From Sinotaia quadrata (lineage: Eukaryota; Mollusca; Gastropoda; Architaenioglossa; Viviparidae): a stretch of 64,000 nt of DNA. Below, in pieces: positions 25,969 through 36,600 of this stretch. The notes under the pieces were generated by a model. The model searched no databases. It saw only the letters and a list, made by a program, of their open reading frames with translations, and was not told where the DNA came from. The stretch is from assembly GCA_028829895.1 (NCBI GenBank), contig CM054179.1, positions 43,568,617 to 43,632,616 on the forward strand, in the 5' to 3' direction. The stretch's first letter is position 1. Every line of letters starts with the position of its first letter. The translations under genes and the position numbers were made by a program.

Positions 25969-26472
25969 TCGCTACATAAATGGTACGAGGTCGTTTATGA
26001 CTTTATTTCAATGAAGACTAAACCGCTCTGACCTAACAGTCTCTTCAAAAGTCTACCTCTACTCTCTTCACTGGCTAGACCAAACGTCGCTCAGATACGC
26101 TTGCAGAAATATATAGAGACTTTCCAAGAGCAAAAGTGGCTATTGATAACAAATTAATTTTGTCACTAAACCTAACTGAACAAAGTCAAAGTCAAAAACT
26201 TTGCAGTCGATAATCTAATATAATCGTTATGTACCACTAAAGACCTTATTGTTCATATATGTTGTTCCAGTTTCAGTTTTTGCAAAAAGACATTTATTCT
26301 ATGTAAATTTCCTTGATACATATCTGCATATGTTATTCATCTTCTGTATACAAATGGAATCTCTAATGTTTGTCATCGATATTGTAAAAACTGATTAGTC
26401 GTTATAATAAGGTCATGCATACCGGCTATTTGACAAGAAAGTATACTGCATGCATTTACAAATTAATGCTAT

Positions 26473-26478
26473 TTTATT
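26473..26478 (-). terminator. Candidate poly(A) signal of the Ig-domain gene
   Basis: TTTATT on the + strand, i.e. AATAAA on the gene strand, about 330 nt beyond the stop codon and the first canonical hexamer I see there. Confidence 0.4.
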
Positions 26479-26804
26479 ATATTGCATTAGTATATATTTC
26501 AAAGTATAAGTAACAAACTTATAATCAGTAAGGGGTATAGCAAACTGCCATTAGCAGTGATTCAAATTAACTAGCATGCAATGAAAAAGAACATACATAT
26601 TTTAAACAACTAAAACCATAACTTGTTGGTTCATATTGTTCTAATAAAATAACCATATTTTAAGAAATAATGGCACGTGAAATTAGAATAAACGATTTTT
26701 TAAAAATCCCTTCCCTCCCCCCCCAAAAAAAAAAAAAAAAAAAATTAAAAAGTAAATAAATAAAATAAAAAATTCTCAAAGTTTCAAAACCCCTAGCATC
26801 ATTG

Positions 26805-27312
26805 TTATTTTACTTCGACACAATAACAACCGTCAATACGAAAATCGTGGACAGGGCTGGAGACCTGCATTTTTGTATGCGGCCCTTTATGACCTATTTC
26901 GAAACGCATGAATGAGAGTTCACATCTATACTGTCCAGAGTGTTCACATGCAGTGGCTTTGTACTTGATGGCCAGAAATTGCTCTTTCGAGGATGAAATT
27001 ACGGAGCCGTCTCTGCGGTCACTATATGCTCCGTAACTATTCCCTTCTCCCAACCAATGAAAGAAGTCCCTGCGCCCTATGCGCCCAACGGCAATTTGTG
27101 TGAATGGTGGCCCTTTGGAGATGTATACGTGAGTGGCAACTTCGTTCTTCTCTAGTATGAACCTGCACGTGATCGAGCTGGAGTATCCCTTGAACACTGG
27201 CCTCGGTTCAGTGAATATGTTTATGCTTGCCCCAAATGTGCCTGGACGTTTAAAAACCACAGCAATTAAAAAAAAGCACGCGCACACACACACACGCACG
27301 CACACACACACA

Positions 27313-27380
<68 letters not shown>

Positions 27381-27749
27381 AATAAAAAAGCAAACTTCTC
27401 AAGGCAGTCTTGTAATTCGATATTTGGTCAGCAGATTTCAAACAAACATTTCATTTAAGATTCTAATCAATACTCATTTTCATTTGTTACGTTTAGACAA
27501 TTTTGATAATTTCCACAGCTCGATATGAAGAACTTAAATAAACACCAGACGAATTGTTTTAGGAATCATGTAATGACAATAATATTGTTTTGTTTCAGGC
27601 AGGAACTGAGTGGATCTCATGCATTGTACATATTAAAAACAGCTTGAGTTAGATCTATGTCTGTGCTTAATAAATCCCTAGTACTTGCAAATGTTCTTAC
27701 CTATGAACAGATATGTAGCAATAAACAATCTAGTTATCACTGATTCCAT
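26805..27749 (-). CDS. Predicted secreted protein with a single V-set-like immunoglobulin domain (two exons)
   Basis: Exon 1 (27749-27701) encodes 16 residues, MESVITRLFIATYLFI, a signal-peptide-like start in good context (ATCATGG), and ends in phase 1 at a GTAAG donor. Exon 2 (27241-26805) follows a CAG acceptor, joins in phase and ends in TAA, giving about 161 residues. Exon 2 holds an Ig fold: SITC about 25 residues in, and HSGQYRC 81 residues later, the B- and F-strand cysteines with the usual [D/E/H]-SG-Y-C pattern. The spacing fits a V-set domain, though the core Trp after the first Cys is not evident. A CYC motif lies close to the C terminus; no transmembrane segment or fibrinogen domain follows. 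It probably acts outside the cell; binding partner and function are unknown. It could be a stand-alone relative of molluscan Ig-type recognition proteins, but that is inference. Confidence 0.75.
27282..27379. repeat. (CA)n microsatellite in the Ig-gene intron
   Basis: About 98 nt, nearly pure. On the gene strand it reads (TG)n followed by T8 and lies about 40 nt before the splice acceptor of the Ig exon. Confidence 0.95.
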
Positions 27750-27852
27750 GATGGTTCACATTTTACAAACTGAGAGACGCACATGTTATTACACAGTTAC
27801 CTGCACCACAATTTGAAGCAAAATGACATAAAGTGACGCTGCCCAGACAAAA

Positions 27853-27860
27853 TGACGTCA
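27853..27860 (-). promoter_or_regulatory. Palindromic CRE (TGACGTCA) upstream of the Ig gene
   Basis: A perfect TGACGTCA about 104 nt upstream of the Ig-gene ATG, with a second half-site CGTCA at 27867-27871 and another TGACG near 27833. This fits a CREB/ATF-type promoter element. No clear TATA box is seen. Confidence 0.45.
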
Positions 27861-28153
27861 GTTGCACGTCATTTGAAGTCATTCAGGAAAAGACATCTAG
27901 CAGGTGAAGAAAAGTAACATGACACTGCAGCGAAAACAACCTGCATTGGAAAGACAGTTGGCCACTTTTTACATCACGTCTAAAGACTTTATCTACTATT
28001 TTTATGACTTTTGATAGATTTACAAAAAATATAATTGGCTTTGCTATAAAGTAGTACTCAAAACAAATTTTTAACCATTTTGTTAACGTTAGCAGTCCTA
28101 TTTATAAATATACAGTCTGTGACAGAGCACAGTTGTCTGTCCCTATTTTAAAA

Positions 28154-29055
28154 TTAAATATTTGATGGACCTTGAGCACTGCTTATGATGGTATTAAAGT
28201 TGGAGTAAACAACTCTAAACTGGTCTTATGTGGATGAGTGTTTTTTTTTTTTTTATTATCCAATGGTTAAGATTTACAAGGAACGAGACTACCCAATGGG
28301 CTGGGATAAAAGTATACCTGCTGAAAAGAATTGTATTTTCTAAATCACTTAGAATTTGGTGTAGCTGAAGTCCAGTCATGAAAGGAAGCTATTAGCTTAA
28401 TGGTGAGTTAGCTGATTGATTGAGTGTTCAGCAGCTGATAGAACATTCTACAGTTTGCTAGAGGAACACATGAAGAAATTAACAATTCTATCCTTAACAA
28501 TAAACTTGTGACATTGTCAGGAAAGCACCCAATTTTGTCTTTAACGTTGTGGAATAGAGAAAACGTTTACAGCGCCCGCATATCCACCCAGTGAGAGAGA
28601 CGATTATTGTCTTCTGGAGAATTATTAACAACATAAATTAAGATTCCATTCAGCAGATTAGTATCAATATAAATTATATGATCATTCTTATCAGAACAGA
28701 AACGGAGTTATAGAGAGATAAGCAATACAAGTTTGTACATGAACTTGTCAAGATGCCATAATTCTTACCAAAGGAGAAGAGAAATCCGTCTTTAATCTAT
28801 ATTTAGTGAGCCCCCATCCACCCACTATCTCTCCAACAAATGGTTATCAATGTGTGTAAAAAGGTCAGTTACATATAACAAATACAATGAAAAGTTTATT
28901 TGACATCAGTATTTCCACAAAACCACATTTGAATAATTTAAATGATTATAAGTCTTAATCCTCATCACTTGTAATTAGTTATGGATGATTAATAATAATA
29001 ATAATAATAATCATAATAATCATAACCAATAACTAGGGTGGCATTGTGTCATACA
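28154..29055 (+). mobile_element. Interspersed repeat family, copy B (rearranged)
   Basis: Shares ACCTTGAGCACTGCTTATGA, GGAGTAAACAACT and AAGTCCAGTCATGAAAGG with the family start, and CATCACTTGTAATTAGTTAT plus AACTAGGGTGGCATTGTGTC with the family end. The middle third of the family is missing, and 28767-28857 (TGAGCCCCCATCCACCCACT) is inverted relative to copy A. Confidence 0.75.
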
Positions 29056-29282
29056 ACCCTTTATAGTTTTGCTTTTTAAAATTGATCTAGACTAGATCAT
29101 TTTTTTATATTTTTACAGATTATATAAATCTGTATTGCAGTAAGAATTGTAATTTAAAACAATCAGTATTAAGACACTTAGGTGCACAATTAATAGAATT
29201 AGCTGCAATCTTTACTGAAGACTTAATTTTTGCCTTATAACAACAACTTACTAACAAATATAGGCAAGCAAAATGTTTCAGA

Positions 29283-29462
29283 TCAGCGTGGTCCACCTTA
29301 TTCAACCCCAAGGGTCACTTAAACTCAAAACCCCAAGTTCGCGGGCCGTCAAGATAAAATTTAATTGTATCATATAATTAAAGTAATAACTTTATGAGCG
29401 AGGGCCACAAAGCAATTTTACGCCGGCCACGTTTACCGAAGCTGGATACGCTGGTTTAGATG
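29283..29462. mobile_element. Possible hAT-type MITE remnant
   Basis: Contains CAGCGTGGTCCACCTTATTC near one side, and TTCGCGGGCC and GGGCCACAAAGCAATTTTAC inside, a pattern common in short non-autonomous hAT elements. No paired ends or target duplication verified. Confidence 0.3.
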
Positions 29463-30140
29463 GAAAAAGAAACTTGGATACTCAAATTTGTCGTAAAAAT
29501 TAAATTTCATTGCGATAAATCGTGATTTAAGTGCACAGATCTTGTAGTTTTCATAATGCCTATGTAACATAACTTTGTCGTAAATCATGCTACTACTTCG
29601 TCAAGATATCTGCCTTCTTGTTTTGAAGAGTGACTAAGATGGATTCCTAAATTGCAAAGACAACACTGACCCATGCTTCATCCTTTCCTATTGTTTCTAC
29701 GGGTGTAAAAATGGCTTAGACTTTCTTGCCATTCATAGATCTGTGAGCGTGCATAAATCGCAGCCTGAAGTCTATCTAGAAATTTCTATAACAGAAATTT
29801 CCGTTGTACGATGTTGACGATTGATTTCCAGACTACATGATGTCATTCCCCATCCATAAGTCAATAAGTGATTATAGTTCAAGGACATTAACTGCTGCCC
29901 ATATAACTATCGGCAACTCCATCGAAAACTAAGCTTTCAAAGTCTGTTTATCGCTTCTTTTATCAAGTTTGCAGCGCACTTAATCTGGTTTAACGAGCTA
30001 CTTATAGAAATATCGGAAATACATGTATAAAGTCGGAAGTATTATTTCTGATTATTTAACCCACCATTACAATGAGAATAGGTCATTTTTTTTTTTTTTT
30101 TAAAGAGTAAAGGGAGTTGATTAGAGCAGAAAGTGCTCAC

Positions 30141-30142
<2 letters not shown>

Positions 30143-30232
<90 letters not shown>
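30143..30232. repeat. (CA)n microsatellite
   Basis: About 45 CA units with one interruption, preceded by a T run (30088-30101). The Cys-Val open frame on the other strand is an artefact of the repeat. Confidence 0.95.
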
Positions 30233-30233
<1 letters not shown>

Positions 30234-31009
30234 GGCGTAGATACATAATATAAGTAAACACAAATCGGGTATCTATAATTATACATCACTCTTCAGTTGA
30301 ATTTGAACAGATTTTCAATACTTAAGGAACCAACTATTCTAATATTTCACTGCCGCGCATGGACCCATGTTTACCACACAACCCATAAAATGAGTAATTA
30401 TAATGAGTAATTAGTTACGCGCTTTTATCAAATTGGTGTCGGATGTCATTCATTTTATTATGTGAGTGGCAACCCCACCCCTGGCAATATCCTCTGAGAG
30501 TCTGTGTTTACCTCACAAACAATAGCTGAAATTTTAAACTGCCGTCGAGTAATTCATATTAAATTTTCTCTTTTCGGTCATGTTCTTGCTCTGTATGTCA
30601 GAATATATAAATTTATATTTTTATAAAGGCAAGTTTACGTACATAATAAGGGGAGGTGAATCGAACAGTGTGACATGCGAGAGATAACGACCAGACGCGG
30701 AAACAAATGAAATTAGCAAACTAATCGTCATTTAAGTACAAGCAAACAGGAAACAGCAATCAGCCACATGCGCTCAATTTAAAACTCTTAAAAATATACA
30801 ATTCGCAGATAGATGAGAGTTTGTTTTATAACAACAACGACGACAACGAACAAAGAAAATTAAAAGACTATATCGGATTTAAAAGTACAAGAAAACAATT
30901 AAGAAAAAAATTAATATAGCTAACATAGTGATCTAGATTTTCTATCTGCATATATGTTTCTGTATGTATGTATGTTTCTCTCTGTATGTATATGTAATAC
31001 TGACAGTAA

Positions 31010-31332
31010 CATATCTCATCTGTATTACGTGTATTTCAGTGACATTCATGAATAAATAAAAATGTATTTTAATGATACCAATCATAAATCACATCTGTAT
31101 TACGTGTATTTCAGTGACATTCATTAATGAAAGTCAGATCTAAAGGATGTATTTTAATGGCAACAATCATTGACAATCACAGATCCCATCTGTATTGCGT
31201 GTATTTCAGTGACATTAATGAATGAAAGTCAGATCTAAAGGATGTATTTTAATGGCAACAATCATTGACAATCACAGATCCCATCTGTATTGCGTGTATT
31301 TCAGTGACATTCATGAATGAAAGTCAGATCTA
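31010..31332. repeat. Tandem repeat, about 73-97 bp unit, 4 copies
   Basis: Copies begin CATCTGTATTACGTGTATTT and contain CAGTGACATTCATGAATGAA; later ones add GGATGTATTTTAATGGCAAC. The last two copies are almost identical. Confidence 0.85.
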
Positions 31333-31659
31333 ACTCTACACCCTATATTTAGCATTCAAAGAATGTCGCAGATATACATTGTATGTTGTAAGAAATGAAG
31401 AAACTGATTTGGGGAGATACTTTCTGTTGCGAGCTTTTAGCGCGATACATATTATTACATACGAAGTCTTAAAAATATAAATGAAATGTTCCAAACAATA
31501 ATTATTATTTGTTTTACAACAGAACTTTTGATTAGAGTTCCAAGTTATTGTAACTTTACAAAACATCGCATCTATTTATTTATAAACTGTACTACTGTAG
31601 ACCAGTTAGTTTGACTGGATAGAGCTTTTGAACAGAAGCCCGACTGAGTGTCTGGCACC

Positions 31660-31905
31660 GCTTTCTGTGATTAGGATGGAGTACTTCTTCAACAAAGCAA
31701 CTTCCGGTCCATCCTCATTGATGAATTTGTTATGAACAAGTGGGAGACTATTAGTTAGAAAAACTACTCGTCCAGTTGGAACTGGTTTGGATTGCACGAA
31801 CAATTATATTCTCAACCCAAGTTGTTTACTTCCATCTTTGACACTTACAAAAAGTACCATCATAAGGAGTGCCCAAGGTCGTTCCACTTTGACAATTAAA
31901 CAACT
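31660..31905 (-). mobile_element. Interspersed repeat family, copy D (5' fragment, minus strand)
   Basis: Read on the minus strand it gives TTAATTGTCAAAGTGG, CTCCTTATGATGGTAC, AACCAGTTCCAACTGGACGA and CATAACAAATTCATCAATGA, matching the first ~250 nt of copy A at 12673-12905. Open frames over it are not supported as genes. Confidence 0.75.
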
Positions 31906-33697
31906 TATATAACAATTAAGTCTAGAAATGGGGACAGGCAAACGCACTCCACCACATATCCCCCCCCCTCCTTTTGAGATGTTAATCACCGTGTTAACAT
32001 CTGCTCTATTAGGAGTAAATTTCAAATATTACCGGTTAACCCTTCACCATAATACGAATCGAATAACCATTCAAAAGACACCCCAAAAATTCTGTGTCGG
32101 TTTTAAGACATAAGCATAAATATTCATAATGGAAAAAATTCTATGCAGACTTTAAGATATACGCATAATTAATTCAACACGTTTGAGAACTCAAGATAAT
32201 ATAATTTTACATGCCTCAGTAATCACTGAACACTAAAATATCAAATATCATATCACTTTCTCTCATTATAAGTTAAAACATGACCATTTATGTCTCCACA
32301 CTTTAGAGATATAAGGAAATTTATCACGAAAAATCACCATAATTGCGAGACTCGTCTTATTTCCTGCTCTATACTGCCTGCCCTACTTTTAACTTCCCAG
32401 GCACATCATGAGCAACTGAGCTCTGTCATCAAATATTAGTGAATAGAATTGCGCCATTTTACTGCATGTCACTATCGTATTCATCACTGTATAGAAATAC
32501 GCTATATCACTGTCATCTATCCTATATCACTAAATAGAATAAATGTATACATGTATTAGTATCATATTTCCGCAGCACCCCACAAGCCAGTTTGAATAGT
32601 CGGCAGTGCTCTTTGCCTACATAAATTATTATCGACTACTTCGATTACGATTGACTAGGAGTGCCAAAGTTTGATAAAAAAAAAACAACCCCAAAAACCC
32701 CCCCCCCAAATTAATGTTAATTATTAACGCAACGAATAAGATAATAAATAACTGGATAATCAGTACGTAGAACTGTACTTTATTCTCCCCCCCCCCCCGA
32801 CTCTGAATATTACTTAATCAGTATTTCCTCAGGTTGTACCTGTTCTATGTATATATGTATTTTCAAATGCTATAGCCAAGCCTTGTCGAGAGTTAAACAT
32901 TTTCGTTGTAACTATAATGGCTAGTGCTGAATTCAGTAATGCACTTTTAATCTAACTTAACAAAAGCCAGAATCCCAGCCAACAGTGATTATAACATGGA
33001 ATTAAAGGATCGGCTGTGTATGATTACATTTCTGCGAAGTTTATAAGCATTACACTGCTTTAGTTTCCTCGTCATTTCAGCGCCAAGGCGTGTGACTATG
33101 TGTTGATTTTGCTGTGGGTCTTGAAGCGTGATGACCTGTTAACTGCGAGGCCGAATTGTAATTAGGGTGGAACGGTTGACACTTTCAACATATTACCTTA
33201 CTCATTGTGGGGCATATGACTGAGAAATACAGCCTGGAAACTCTGACCAAAAATTATTCTATCCTTCGTAATCACGAGTGATCGTCCACTTTATAATTAA
33301 GTTTTGAGATATTCGAAAAGAAATAGTTTATATAGGCCTATCCTTCCACTGGCTACAGAGAGGCTCGGGATTCATTTTGTCGTCTGCTAACATGTGAGCT
33401 TGAACATTCACAGCAACAATAACATACTGTTTTTCTTGTCATACTTGTATCAGATGGGCATGGATTCAATTATCATCTGCTTATGTGTAGCTACTGCATA
33501 GCAGAAGCCATTGAGCTGCATAGGCAAAGAAATTTCTAAACGGTTTATATTGTAATTGGTGGGGATCTCGATTCTGACTTGGTTCGGCCTTGACAACAAG
33601 AGTGCATTACACAGTACGTACAGGCGCGACAGATCATACTATTCATAGGTATGCATTGGAGTCGTCTGCAGTAAGGATTTAGTCAGCGCATCTTATA

Positions 33698-36600
33698 ATG
33701 GATGGTAAAACAACAATGCAGACGAAGCGCCAAGACTCTAGAAATTCTTCGTTTAAAAGAAAGTCTAAGACTTCTTTTTCCGAGGAACGAAAAGCAGTGG
33801 TGGAGGACACTCTACTTTTGAACGTTGTACAGTCTTATTTTAAAAGAGCTGCTCTAGTACTAGCAGTCTGGGCTACCGGATACTTCAAGTTTAGTCCAAG
33901 TTGGTTACTCTTGGCATTGGTTGTATATGTCTGGAAGGAGCGAAATTCAGCAGCGAAAAAACACAAGATTGCGATTGCCCAACAAATTGCACGGGACGAA
34001 AAAGGAGTTATTCTGGCAAGAGTTGAAGATTTGCCGTCTTGGGTGAGTGTTTAAGTAGCTGACTATTATTAAAAAAATACGTGGGCGTGGTTGTCCTTGA
34101 TCGGGAAATAACAGATTTTAATATTTGAATCTTTGATTAAATATTATACAGCTAAGAGAAAATGTGGTTGAATTGTGCTTGAAATCAGTGTCCTGTGATT
34201 ACAATTCTTAGTACGAGTTTGCTTTAGCTTTATATTGTAATACTAGTAAACACATTATTAGTAATAAATATTTAAAATAGTATGATTATTACTTTGTCTA
34301 TAAGTATAATATTTAGATTTGTATAATAAAATTAATACATGGACAAAAATATAAAGAGAGTACAAACTACAATGCATTTTTATAGTGAAGCAGTCTGTTC
34401 CTTATTACTTATAGTTATATTTTATAATTACTCCACTTAATAGCATGTCCCAGTGTTTGAATATTAGCTGTACTGATTTAGTGATTATAATTATATAGTA
34501 GCTTAGAATGTTAAATGTTATATAAAATACTTGAATTAAATAATTACATATAGTTAAAAGACAGAAGAGCAATAGCTTAGTGATGCACATATTAATTATT
34601 ATACTTTATAGCAAGCTAAGTTATAATAGATAAGATGAGTTGAAAAACTTATTCATTTGTCTATTTACTTTTTGAAATGTTTAAAACTTTAATTTTGAAG
34701 TTTACAGTTTGTCACTGATTGTAACTATATACGTTTGTGTTAATTTTGTAAACTTGTAAGCTTTAATTAGTGTAAGTTTTAAAAAAAAGGAAAAGAAGAT
34801 GTATAGGGCCACTGACCATGCTAATAGTAATACAAATGCACATTCAGTTTAAATTAGGCATAAGTAAATAATAACAGAAATCTTATTTTTTCAATAATAA
34901 ATTTTAAATTGCCCATTAGCTGCAAAATTGTGAAAAATAACTAGTACAGTAGTAGTATTAATCTCCTTTCTCAGTTTCTGTTGACTTTCATTTTCTTTAG
35001 GTCTATTTTCCAGATGTTGAAAGGGCAGAGTGGGTAAATAAGGTAAGTTAACCTTATTCAAGTTACTGAGCATAAACTAAATTTTTACTACTCTTTATTT
35101 CATATTTGTATCTATGAAAATTACTGTCTGAACAAATATCTTTTTTATTAAAAAATAAAGGTAAAAGAGTGAAGTGTTATTTAATTAATATAAAGTATGA
35201 ATATTTTAAGCTTAAGATTAAGTTATATTGTATCAGTAAATTATAAATATATAGTTTTATTAAATTTAATTTTAAAATGTATTTAAAAATAACATGTTAT
35301 TGTAAATACTGATTTTACTATAGTATAACTATAAGTATATATGTTTACAGATATTTTACAACTTGTCACCTTCTGATTCCAATTTTACTTTTACCAGCTA
35401 CAGAAAATGTACACACACACATGCATGCACGCACACATATATATATATATATCTAAAATTACCTTATCTTGAGATTAACTCAGACGTCAGAGCAGAATGT
35501 ATAAAAAGATGCACTTAGACATGAATGCTGCTTTAGCTAATTAGAAAGATTTTTTTTTGTACTAATTAATTATAGGGACGTGTAAGATGATTTAAAAAAA
35601 TAGAATGAAAGATAAACAGAAAGAAATCTTATTATTAATAGTAATAATATACACAAACAATTTTCCTTTCAGAAAGACTCAGTTTGTCATTCAGTGATTA
35701 AATTAGCATAGTTTAATCTGTATTTAAGAACTAGTAAAATTATTAAAAGTTAATTAAAAAAATAATTCAAAATCAAATCATTCACAACATGATTAATAAG
35801 ACTACACAGTGGTGGAACGAATTTTCCTCATTTTCTAATTTACTGTAGAATACATACTATTGCTAACTAATGCTCTTGGGGTGTGATGAATTTTTCTTAT
35901 GTATAAAAATAAAAATCAATAAGAATTTTAGATTATCTTTCTGAAATTATTAAGATTGTGTTTAATTAATGTTATCTTCCTATATATTCTAAGACGTGGT
36001 TGATTATTGATCTGATCTAGTTGACATTCACACTCTCATCTTCACTTTTTATGGCATGGTCACATACTGGCTTGAAAGTTGCTTCTAGAATCAAGATAGT
36101 CTCTCTAGTGCCAGAACTTCACTACTAAACTTGCTTGTGGTGCTTGGCTTAATTTGTTCTCATATCCTCTCACTTGAATCTGAAATAAAACATAGATTAG
36201 ATCTGATTTAGAACTGGTTTTGGGTTGGAATTCCATTCTGAAATTAATGGATTAGCAGAGTTGTAGCTATTTATAATTCATAACTATGTTATTTCTTTTT
36301 AGTTTGGGATGTTTGATTAGTAAAGTGTCCAAATTAAACTTTTACTATATCATTTATATGAATCATGGTACAGTCACATCTTAGTATCTTACAAATCACT
36401 CCTTGCAATGATGTAATAGTACTAATAGTAATACTTTAGTATTACTTCTTCATTCAGATCAATGTACAGTGATATTCATGCTGCAAAAGTAATGTTGCAC
36501 AAAATAAATAATTACTAAATTAGCTTTCTCACATTGCATCACTGTATAGTTGGCATGTTTGATGCTAATGATACTGATAGTCTGACATCATACTAAAAAG

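Larger units (their letters stand above)
29463..33697. other. Spacer and 5' flank of the E-Syt gene
   Basis: Apart from the microsatellite, tandem copies and repeat copy D listed separately, no gene is seen. A TATATAG at 33329-33335 and mixed-composition sequence from about 33050 to the ATG may be the promoter and 5' UTR of the E-Syt gene, but no start site can be fixed. C runs occur at 32697-32707 and 32788-32799. Confidence 0.4.

Noticed and set aside
26805..27441. Poly(Cys-Val) N-terminal extension of the Ig exon and a second Cys-Val frame
   Set aside because: This is translation of the intronic (TG)n tract; a clean acceptor at 27242 and a phase-matched signal-peptide exon replace it.
31606..31803. 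Minus-strand 65-codon frame with varied, protein-like composition
   Set aside because: The same DNA recurs at 12.67-12.91 kb and elsewhere as an interspersed repeat with stops in the other copies.
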